Shown: piece after piece, positions 1 through 9,540 of the stretch | Layout: every line of letters starts with the position of its first letter | How positions within the stretch are numbered: the first letter of the stretch is position 1 | Origin: Petrolisthes cinctipes | Lineage: Eukaryota > Arthropoda > Malacostraca > Decapoda > Porcellanidae | Length of the DNA stretch: 64,000 nt | Assembly: GCA_033782935.1 (NCBI GenBank) | Contig: JAWQEG010000259.1 | Location: 3,636,001 to 3,700,000, forward strand | Direction of reading: 5' to 3' | Program-made: the position numbers and the translations under genes | The notes under the pieces: generated by a model | Told to the model about the DNA's origin: nothing | Database searches by the model: none | Seen by the model: only the letters and a program-made list of their open reading frames with translations

Positions 1-411
1 TTTAGCCTATATTTTAAAAATATTCTAGCACTGGGTACTGAAGATGCATGCACATATCGACTTTTGTGCACCTAAAAGATCGATTTTCAGCATGTTTTGG
101 TAATGAATTTTGAAAATACTCTAACACGGAGTAGGCATGTACAGATCGCTTCTGGGACCCCAAAATATCGAATTTTCGGGTGTTTTGGGCCAGAATTTGA
201 GATATAAACGGGTACAGAAGATGCATGCACATATCGACTTTTGGGCACCTAAAAGATCGATTTTCAGTATGTTTTTGGCCTGTATTTTGAAAATACTCTA
301 ACACGGAGTAGGCATGTACAGATACCTTCTGGGACCTCTAAATATCGAATTTTCGGGTGTTTTGGGACTGAATTTGAGATATCGATTTTTTGGCACCTAA
401 AATATCGATTT
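1..411. repeat. Truncated array unit with an 80-bp internal deletion in monomer A
   Basis: The window opens inside monomer A. At about position 32 ctagcactg joins directly to ggtactgaag, so about 80 bp of A is missing. A flavour II B follows with the rare variant ttggtaatgaatttt, then a C2. The same short-A and ggtaatg combination recurs in each 1,925-bp repeat (junctions near 6410, 8335 and 10260), so this segment is a diverged relative of that module. Its ttttaaaaatatt, gtgcacc and ttttgggccag are not shared with those copies. Confidence 0.85.
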
Positions 412-3400
412 TTAGCATGTTTTTAGCCTATTTTTTGAAAATATTCTAGCACTGAGTAGGCATGTACAGATTGCTTCTGGGACCCCAAAATATTGAATTT
501 TCGGGTGTTTTGAGCCTGAATTTGAGATATCGATTTTTTGGCACCTAAAATGTCGATTTTTAGCATGTTTTAAGCCTATATTTTGAAAATATTCTAGCAC
601 TGTGTAGGCATGTACAGATTGCTTCTGGGACCCCAAAATATTGAATTTTCGGGTGTTTTGAGCCTGAATTTGAGATATAAACGGGTACAGAAGATACATG
701 CACATATTGACTTTGGGCACCAAAAATATCGATTTTCAGCATGTTTTGGGCCTGAATTTTGAAAATACTTTAACACGGAGTAGGCATGTACAGATCGCTT
801 CTGGGACCCCAAAATATCGAATTTTCGGGTGTTTAGGGCCAGAATTTGAGATATAAACGGGTACAGAAGATGCATGCACATATCGACTTTTGGGCACCTA
901 AAAGATCGATTTTCAGTATGTTTTGAGCATGTATTTTGAAAATACTCTAACACGGAGTAGGCATGTACAGATACCTTCTGGGACCTCTAAATATCGAATT
1001 TTCGGGTGTTTTGGGACTGAATTTGAGATATCGATTTTTTGGCACCTAAAATGTCGATTTTTAGCATGTTTTTAGCCTATATTTTGAAAATGTTCTAGCA
1101 CTGTCTAGGCATGTACAGATTGCTTCTGGGACCCCAAAATATTGAATTTTTGGGTGTTTTGAGCCTGAATTTGAGATATAAACGGGTACAGAAGATACAT
1201 GCACATATTGACTTTGGGCATCTAAAATATCAATTTTCAGCATGTTTTGGGCCTGTATTTTGAAAATACTCTAACACGGAGTAGGCATGTACAGATTGCT
1301 TCTGGGATCCCAAAATATTGAATTTTCGGGTGTTTTGAGCCTGAATTTGAGATATAAACGGGAACTGAAGATGCATGCACATATCGACTTTTGTGCACCT
1401 AAAAGATCGATTTTCAGTATGTTTTGAGCATGTATTTTGAAAATACTCTAACACGGAGTAGGCATGTACAGATCGCTTCTGGGACCCCTAAATATCGAAT
1501 TTTCGGGTGTTTTGGGACTGAATTTGAGATATCGACTTTTTGGCACCTAAAAGATCGATTTTTAGCATGTTTTTAGCCTATATTTTGAAAATATTCTAGC
1601 ACTGAGTAGGCATGTACAAATTGCTTCTGGGACCCCAAAATATTGAATTTTCGGGTGTTTTGAGGCTGAATTTGAGATATAAACGGGTACAGAAGATACA
1701 TGCACATATTGACTTTGGGCACCAAAAATATCGATTTTCAGCATGTTTTGGGCCTGAATTTTGAAAATACTCTAACACGGAGTAGGCATGTACAGATCGC
1801 TTCTGGGACCCCAAAATATCGAATTTTCGGGTGTTTTCAGCCTGAATTTGAGATATAAACAGGTACTGAAGATGCATGCACATATCGACTTTTGTGCACC
1901 TAAAAGATCGATTTTCAGTATGTTTTGAGCATGTATTTTGAAAATACTCTAACACGAAGTAGGCATGTACAGATCGCTTCTGGGACCCCTAAATATCGAA
2001 TTTTCGGGTGTTTTGGGACTGAATTTGAGATATCGACTTTTTGGCACCTAAAAGATCGATTTTTAGCATGTTTTTAGCCTATATTTTGAAAATATTCTAG
2101 CACTGTACAGATTGCTTCTGGGACCCCAAAATATTGAATTTTCGGGTGTTTTGAGCCTGAATTTGAGATATAAACGGGTACAGAAGATACATGCACATAT
2201 TGACTTTGGGCATCTAAAATATCGATTTTCAGCATGTTTTTAGCCTAAATTTTGAAAATACTCTAGCACTGTGTAGGCATGTACAGATTGCTTCTGGGAC
2301 CCCAAAATATTGAATTTTCGGGGGTTTAGGGCCAGAATTTGAGATATAAACGGGTACAGAAGATGCATGCACATATCGACTTTTGGGCACCTAAAAGATC
2401 GATTTTCAGTATGTTTTTGGCCTGTATTTTGAAAATACTCTAACACGGAGTAGGCATGTACAGATACCTTCTGGGACCTCTAAATATCGAATTTTCGGGT
2501 GTTTTGGGACTGAATTTGAGATATCGATTTTTTGGCACCTAAAATGTCGATTTTTAGCATGTTTTTAGTATAAATTTTGAAAATATTCTAGCACTGTGTA
2601 GGCATGTACAGATTGCTTCTGGGACCCCAAAATATTGAATTTTCGGGTGTTTTGAGCCTGAATTTGAGATATAAACGGGTACAGAAGTTACATGCACATA
2701 TTGACTTTGGGCATCTAAAATATCGATTTTCAGCATGTTTTGGGCCTGTATTTTGAAAATACTCTAACACTGAGTAGGCATGTACAGATTGCTTCTGGGA
2801 CCCCAAAATATTGAATTTTCGGGTGTTTTGAGCCTGAATTTGAGATATAAACGGGTACTGAAGATGCATGCACATATCGACTTTTGTGCACCTAAAAGAT
2901 CGATTTTCAGTATGTTTTGAGCATGTATTTTGAAAATACTCTAACACGGAGTAGGCATGTACAGATCGCTTCTGGGACCCCTAAATATCGAATTTTCGGG
3001 TGTTTTGGGACTGAATTTGAGATATCGACTTTTTGGCACCTAAAAGATCGATTTTTAGCATGTTTTTAGCCTATTTTTTGAAAATATTCTAGCACTCAGT
3101 AGGCATGTACAGATTGCTTCTGGGACCCCAAAATATTGAATTTTCGGGTGTTTTGAGCCTGAATTTGAGATATAAACGGGTACAGAAGATACATGCACAT
3201 ATTGACTTTGGGCACCAAAAATATCGGTTTTCAGCATGTTTTGGGCCTGAATTTTTAAAATACTCTAACACGGAGTAGGCATGTACAGATCGCTTCTGGG
3301 ACCCCTAAATATCGAATTTTCGGGTGTTTTGGGACTGAATTTGAGATATCGACTTTTTGGCACCTAAAAGATCGATTTTTAGCATGTTTTTAGCCTATAT

Positions 3401-4379
3401 TTTGAAAATATTCTAGCACTGAGTAGGCATGTACAGATTTCTTCTGGGACCCCAAAATATTGAATTTTCGGGTGTTTTGAGCCTGAATTTGAGATATAAA
3501 CGGGTACAGAAGATACATGCACATATTGACTTTGGGCACCAAAAATATCGATTTTCAGTATGTTTTGGGCCTGTATTTTGAAAATACTCTAACACGGAGT
3601 AGGCATGTACAGATACCTTCTGGGACCTCTAAATATCGAATTTTCGGGTGTTTTGGGACTGAATTTGAGTTATCGATTTTTTGGCACCTAAAATGTCGAT
3701 TTTTAGCATGTTTTTAGCCTAAATTTTGAAAATATTCTGGCACTGTGTAGGCATGTACAGATTGCTTCTGGGACCCCAAAATATTGAATTTTCGGGTGTT
3801 TTGAGCCTGAATTTGAGATATAAACGGGTACAGAAGATACATGCACATATTGACTTTGGGCATCTAAAATATCGATTTTCAGCATGTTTTGGGCCTGTAT
3901 TTTGAAAATACTCTAACACTGAGTAGGCATGTACAGATTGCTTCTGGGACCCCAAAATATTGAATTTTCGGGTGTTTTGAGCCTGAATTTGAGATATAAA
4001 CGGGTACAGAAGATACATGCACATATTGACTTTGGGCACCAAAAAGATCGATTTTCAGCATGTTTTGGGCCTGAATTTTGAAAATACTCTAACACGGAGT
4101 AGGCATGTACAGATCGCTTCTGGGACCCCAAAATATCGAATTTTCGGGTGTTTAGGGCCAGAATTTGAGATATAAACGGGTACAGAAGATGCATGCACAT
4201 ATCGACTTTTGGGCACCTAAAAGATCGATTTTCAGTATGTTTTTGGCCTGTATTTTGAAAATACTCTAACACGGAGTAGGCATGTACAGATACCTTCTGG
4301 GACCTCTAAATATCGAATTTTCGGGTGATTTGGGACTGAATTTGAGATATCGATTTTTTGGCACCTAAAATGTCGATTT

Positions 4380-4555
4380 TTAGCATGTTTTTAGCCTAAA
4401 TTTTGAAAATATTCTAGCACTGTGTAGGCATGTACAGATTGCTTCTGGGACCCCAAAATATTGAATTTTCGGGTGTTTTGAGCCTGAATTTGAGATATAA
4501 ACGGGTACAGAAGATACATGCACATATTGACTTTGGGCATCTAAAATATCGATTT
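4380..4555. repeat. Representative satellite monomer A (176 bp)
   Basis: First monomer of a standard 501-bp trimer. It opens with tttagcatgtttttagcc and carries the A signature: ctagcactg (not ctaacacgg), agattgc, atattgaatttt, acagaagatacatgc and catattgactttggg. It is one base shorter than B because its gactttggg run has one T fewer. A monomers end in gggcatctaaaat (trimer flavour I) or gggcaccaaaaat (flavour II). This copy has ctaaattttg where most A monomers have ctatattttg. Confidence 0.93.
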
Positions 4556-4631
4556 TCAGCATGTTTTGGGCCTGTATTTTGAAAATACTCTAACACTGAG
4601 TAGGCATGTACAGATTGCTTATGGGACCCCA
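4544..4631. repeat. Ancestral half-unit 1 of the monomer (88 bp)
   Basis: This runs from aaatatcgattttcag to the last base before aaatattgaatttt. Aligned with the following half-unit, it shares the order: aaa-atcga-tttt, tgttttg-g-c-tg, a-ttt-ga-ata, gcatg-aca-atcg, tt-tg and a terminal cc-t. Over the last 39 positions of a C1-type first half against a flavour I second half, I count 24 identities without gaps. The two halves therefore look like a diverged head-to-tail duplication. Confidence 0.78.
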
Positions 4632-4732
4632 AAATATTGAATTTTCGGGTGTTTTGAGCCTGAATTTGAGATATAAACGGGTACTGAAGATGCATGCACA
4701 TATCGACTTTTGTGCACCTAAAAGATCGATTT
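4556..4732. repeat. Representative satellite monomer B (177 bp)
   Basis: Second monomer of the trimer, opening with ttcagcatgttttgggcctg. B comes in two main haplotypes. The one here (flavour I) has cactgag, agattgc, attgaatttt, gtactgaagatgcatgc and gtgcacc. The other, as in the unit at 4881, has cacggag, agatcgc, atcgaatttt, tttagggccag, gtacagaagatgcatgc and gggcacc. A third, mosaic form with ttttcagcctg or ttttgagcctg plus atcgc occurs near 1830, 54830, 59960 and 63260. The flavour I form is A-like in its first half and C-like at its end, which suggests a recombinant. Confidence 0.9.
4632..4720. repeat. Ancestral half-unit 2 of the monomer (89 bp)
   Basis: This runs from aaatattgaatttt to just before the next aaagatcgatttt. 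It is the diverged partner of the half-unit at 4544-4631. Half-unit 2 carries the motif tgcatgcacatatcgac where half-unit 1 has ggcatgtacagatcgc. The 29-bp deletion that defines monomer C lies entirely inside half-unit 2, so C is one complete half plus a 60-bp remnant. Confidence 0.75.
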
Positions 4733-4880
4733 TCAGTATGTTTTGAGCATGTATTTTGAAAATACTCTAACACGGAGTAGGCATGTACAGATCGCTTCTA
4801 GGACCCCTAAATATCGAATTTTCGGGTGTTTTGGGACTGAATTTGAGATATCGACTTTTTGGCACCTAAAAGATCGATTT
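4733..4880. repeat. Representative satellite monomer C (148 bp, internally deleted)
   Basis: Third monomer of the trimer, opening with ttcagtatgtttt. It lacks the 29-bp segment present in A and B between gagatat and cgactttt, so its end reads gagatatcgactttttgg. Two forms exist. C1 has gagcatgtattttg, cagatcgc, gacccctaaat and ends aaaagatcg. C2 has ttggcctgtattttg, cagataccttc, gacctctaaat, gatatcgattttttgg and ends aaaatgtcg. C1 closes flavour I trimers and C2 closes flavour II trimers in most units. Confidence 0.92.
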
Positions 4881-4898
4881 TTAGCATGTTTTTAGCCT

Positions 4899-4913
4899 AT
4901 ATTTTGAAAATAT
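4899..4913. repeat. Inverted repeat (15-bp dyad) conserved in each monomer
   Basis: ATATTTTGAAAATAT in monomer A is a perfect 7-bp inverted repeat around a single G. Monomer C carries GTATTTTGAAAATAC at the same place (for example 4751-4765), also perfect, because the outer base pair changes on both sides. Many flavour II B monomers have GAATTTTGAAAATAC, with one mismatched pair. It is AT-rich and could extrude or bind a protein, but the function is unknown. Confidence 0.7.
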
Positions 4914-5690
4914 TCTAGCACTGAGTAGGCATGTACAGATTGCTTCTGGGACCCCAAAATATTGAATTTTCGGGTGTTTTGAGCCTGAATTTGAGATATA
5001 AACGGGTACAGAAGATACATGCACATATTGACTTTGGGCACCAAAAATATCGATTTTCAGCATGTTTTGGGCCTGAATTTTGAAAATACTCTAACACGGA
5101 GTAGGCATGTACAGATCGCTTCTGGGACCCCAAAATATCGAATTTTCGGGTGTTTAGGGCCAGAATTTGAGATATAAACGGGTACAGAAGATGCATGCAC
5201 ATATCGACTTTTTGGCACCTAAAAGATCGATTTTCAGTATGTTTTTGGCCTGTATTTTGAAAATACTCTAACACGGAGTAGGCATGTACAGATACCTTCT
5301 GGGACCTCTAAATATCGAATTTTCGGGTGTTTTGGGACTGAATTTGAGATATCGATTTTTTGGCACCTAAAATGTCGATTTTTAGCATGTTTTTAGCCTA
5401 TATTTTGAAAATATTCTAGCACTATGTAGGCATGTACAGATTGCTTCTGGGACCCCAAAATATTGAATTTTCGGGTGTTTTGAGCATGAATTTGAGATAT
5501 AAACGGGTACAGAAGATACATGCACATATTGACTTTGGGCATCTAAAATATCGATTTTCAGCATGTTTTGGGCCTGTATTTTGAAAATACTCTAACACTG
5601 AGTAGGCATGTACAGATTGCTTCTGGGACCCCAAAATATTGAATTTTCGGGTGTTTTGAGCCTGAATTTGAGATATAAACGGGTACTGAA

Positions 5691-7615
5691 GACTTTTGTG
5701 CACCTAAAAGATCGATTTTCAGTATGTTTTGAGCATGTATTTTGAAAATACTCTAACACGGAGTAGGCATGTACAGATCGCTTCTGGGACCCCTAAATAT
5801 CGAATTTTCGGGTGTTTTGGGACTGAATTTGAGATATCGACTTTTTGGCACCTAAAAGATCGATTTTTAGCATGTTTTTAGCCTATTTTCTGAAAATATT
5901 CTAGCACTGTGTAGGCATGTACAGATTGCTTCTGGGACCCCAAAATATTGAATTTTCGGGTGTTTTGAGCCTGAATTTGAGATATAAACGGGTACAGAAG
6001 ATACATGCACATATTGACAATGGGCACCAAAAATATCGATTTTCAGCATGTTTTGGGCCTGAATTTTGAAAAATACTCTAACACAGAGTAGGCATGTACA
6101 GATCACTTCTGGGACCCCAAAATATCGAATTTTCGGGTGTTTTGAGCCTGAATTTGAGATATAAACGGGTACTGAAGATGCATGCACATATCGACTTTTG
6201 TGCACCTAAAAGATCGATTTTCAGTATGTTTTGAGCACGTATTTTGAAAATACTCTAACACGGAGTAGACATGTACAGATCGCTTCAGGGACCCCTAAAT
6301 ATCGAATTTTCGAGTGTTTTGGGACTGAATTTGAGATATCGACTTTTTGGCACCTAAAAGATCGATTTTTAGCATGTTTTTAGCCTATATTTTGAAAATA
6401 TTCTAGCACTGGGTACTGAAGATGCATGCACATATCGACTTTTGTTCACCTAAAAGATCGATTTTCAGCATGTTTTGGTAATGAATTTTGAAAATACTCT
6501 AACACGGAGTAGGCATGTACAGATCGCTTCTGGGACCCCAAAATATCGAATTTTCGGGTGTTTAGGGCCAGAATTTGAGATATAAACGGGTACAGAAGAT
6601 GCATGCACATATCGACTTTTGGGCACCTAAAAGATCGATTTTCAGTATGTTTTTGGCCTGTATTTTGAAAATACTTTAACACGGAGTAGGCATGTACAGA
6701 TACCTTCTGGGACCTCTAAATATCGAATTTTCGGGTGTTTTGGGACTGAATTTGAGATATCGACTTTTTGGCACCTAAAATGTCGATTTTTAGCATGTTT
6801 TTAGCTTAAATTTTGAAAATATTCTAGCACTGTGTAGGCATGTACAGATTGGTTCTGTGACCCCAAAATATTGAATTTTCGGGTGTTTTGAGCCTGAATT
6901 TGAGATATAAACGGGTACAGAAGATACATGCACATATTGACTTTGGGCATCTAAAATATCGATTTTCAGCATGTTTTGGGCCTGTATTTTGAAAATACTC
7001 TAACACTGAGTAGGCATGTACAGATTGCTTCTGGGACCCCAAAATATTGAATTTTCGGGTGTTTTGAGCCTGAATTTGAGATATAAACGGGTACTGAAGA
7101 TGCATGCACATATCGACTTTTGTGCACCTAAAAGATCGATTTTCAGTATGTTTTGAGCATGTATTTTGAAAATACTCTAACACGGAGTAGGCATGTACAG
7201 ATCGCTTCTGGGACCCCTAAATATCGAATTTTCGGGTGTTTTGGGACTGAATTTGAGATATCGACTTTTTGGCACCTAAAAGATCGATTTTTAGCATGTT
7301 TTTAGCCTATATTTTGAAAATATTCTAGCACTGTGTAGGCATGTACAGATTGCTTCTGGGACCCCAAAATATTGAATTTTCGGGTGTTTTGAGCCTGAAT
7401 TTGAGATATAAACGGGTACAGAAGATACATGCACATATTGACTTTGGGCATCTAAAATATCGATTTTCAGCATGTTTTGGGCCTGTATTTTGAAAATACT
7501 CTAACACTGAGTAGGCATGTACAGATTGCTTCTGGGACCCCAAAATATTTAATTTTCGGGTGTTTTGAGCCTGAATTTGAGATATAAACGGGTACTGAAG
7601 ATGCATGCACATATC
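5691..7615. repeat. 1,925-bp higher-order repeat, copy 1
   Basis: This is an 11-12 monomer module built of units 502 + 421 + 501 + 501 bp (starts 5867, 6369, 6790, 7291). Diagnostic variants are agcctattttctgaaaat near 5880, gacaatgggcacc near 6017, an extra A in gaaaaatact near 6067, cttcaggg near 6285, the 80-bp deletion near 6410, ggtaatg near 6477 and ggttctgtgacc at 6851. All recur at exactly +1,925 and +3,850. The left edge of identity (5691) abuts a 16-bp deletion present only in the flanking unit. Confidence 0.95.
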
Positions 7616-9540
7616 GACTTTTGTGCACCTAAAAGATCGATTTTCAGTATGTTTTGAGCATGTATTTTGAAAATACTCTAACACGGAGTAGGCATGTACA
7701 GATCGCTTCTGGGACCCCTAAATATCGAATTTTCGGGTGTTTTGGGACTGAATTTGAGATATCGACTTTTTGGCACCTAAAAGATCGATTTTTAGCATGT
7801 TTTTAGCCTATTTTCTGAAAATATTCTAGCACTGTGTAGGCATGTACAGATTGCTTCTGGGACCCCAAAATATTGAATTTTCGGGTGTTTTGAGCCTGAA
7901 TTTGAGATATAAACGGGTACAGAAGATACATGCACATATTGACAATGGGCACCAAAAATATCGATTTTCAGCATGTTTTGGGCCTGAATTTTGAAAAATA
8001 CTCTAACACAGAGTAGGCATGTACAGATCACTTCTGGGACCCCAAAATATCGAATTTTCGGGTGTTTTGAGCCTGAATTTGAGATATAAACGGGTACTGA
8101 AGATGCATGCACATATCGACTTTTGTGCACCTAAAAGATCGATTTTCAGTATGTTTTGAGCACGTATTTTGAAAATACTCTAACACGGAGTAGACATGTA
8201 CAGATCGCTTCAGGGACCCCTAAATATCGAATTTTCGAGTGTTTTGGGACTGAATTTGAGATATCGACTTTTTGGCACCTAAAAGATCGATTTTTAGCAT
8301 GTTTTTAGCCTATATTTTGAAAATATTCTAGCACTGGGTACTGAAGATGCATGCACATATCGACTTTTGTTCACCTAAAAGATCGATTTTCAGCATGTTT
8401 TGGTAATGAATTTTGAAAATACTCTAACACGGAGTAGGCATGTACAGATCGCTTCTGGGACCCCAAAATATCGAATTTTCGGGTGTTTAGGGCCAGAATT
8501 TGAGATATAAACGGGTACAGAAGATGCATGCACATATCGACTTTTGGGCACCTAAAAGATCGATTTTCAGTATGTTTTTGGCCTGTATTTTGAAAATACT
8601 TTAACACGGAGTAGGCATGTACAGATACCTTCTGGGACCTCTAAATATCGAATTTTCGGGTGTTTTGGGACTGAATTTGAGATATCGACTTTTTGGCACC
8701 TAAAATGTCGATTTTTAGCATGTTTTTAGCTTAAATTTTGAAAATATTCTAGCACTGTGTAGGCATGTACAGATTGGTTCTGTGACCCCAAAATATTGAA
8801 TTTTCGGGTGTTTTGAGCCTGAATTTGAGATATAAACGGGTACAGAAGATACATGCACATATTGACTTTGGGCATCTAAAATATCGATTTTCAGCATGTT
8901 TTGGGCCTGTATTTTGAAAATACTCTAACACTGAGTAGGCATGTACAGATTGCTTCTGGGACCCCAAAATATTGAATTTTCGGGTGTTTTGAGCCTGAAT
9001 TTGAGATATAAACGGGTACTGAAGATGCATGCACATATCGACTTTTGTGCACCTAAAAGATCGATTTTCAGTATGTTTTGAGCATGTATTTTGAAAATAC
9101 TCTAACACGGAGTAGGCATGTACAGATCGCTTCTGGGACCCCTAAATATCGAATTTTCGGGTGTTTTGGGACTGAATTTGAGATATCGACTTTTTGGCAC
9201 CTAAAAGATCGATTTTTAGCATGTTTTTAGCCTATATTTTGAAAATATTCTAGCACTGTGTAGGCATGTACAGATTGCTTCTGGGACCCCAAAATATTGA
9301 ATTTTCGGGTGTTTTGAGCCTGAATTTGAGATATAAACGGGTACAGAAGATACATGCACATATTGACTTTGGGCATCTAAAATATCGATTTTCAGCATGT
9401 TTTGGGCCTGTATTTTGAAAATACTCTAACACTGAGTAGGCATGTACAGATTGCTTCTGGGACCCCAAAATATTTAATTTTCGGGTGTTTTGAGCCTGAA
9501 TTTGAGATATAAACGGGTACTGAAGATGCATGCACATATC
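7616..9540. repeat. 1,925-bp higher-order repeat, copy 2
   Basis: Unit starts 7792, 8294, 8715 and 9216. By eye it is identical to copy 1, including the private variants (tattttctg, gacaatggg, gaaaaatact, cttcaggg, the 80-bp deletion, ggttctgtg). No difference from copy 1 was found on reading, which implies a very recent tandem amplification or an assembly duplication. Confidence 0.95.

Larger units (their letters stand above)
412..5690. repeat. Mixed block of trimers, dimers and one tetramer
   Basis: Unit starts and lengths: 412 (148, an A/C hybrid monomer), 560, 1061, 1562 (501 each), 2063 (491), 2554 (501), 3055 and 3379 (324 each, A+C with no B), 3703 (677, A+A+B+C), 4380, 4881 (501 each), 5382 (485). 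Flavours I and II alternate from 3879 to 5382. The 485-bp unit lost 16 bp between two GA dinucleotides (gaaga joined to cttttg near 5691). The length classes are sums of whole monomers, consistent with out-of-register exchange. Confidence 0.9.

Noticed and set aside
4733..4880. CENP-B-box-like match (TTCGGGTGTTTTGGG against the core nTTCGnnnnAnnCGGGn)
   Set aside because: Seven of nine core bases match, but the A and the first C of CGGG do not. A 7/9 match is expected roughly once per two monomers by chance on both strands, so it is not evidence for CENP-B binding.
5552..5561. Palindromic restriction-site-like motifs (ATCGAT, GATATC, TGCATGCA) as possible regulatory operators or origins
   Set aside because: They are ordinary parts of the monomer present in hundreds of copies, with no unique context. 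The only dyad kept is the 15-bp one, because its arms change together.
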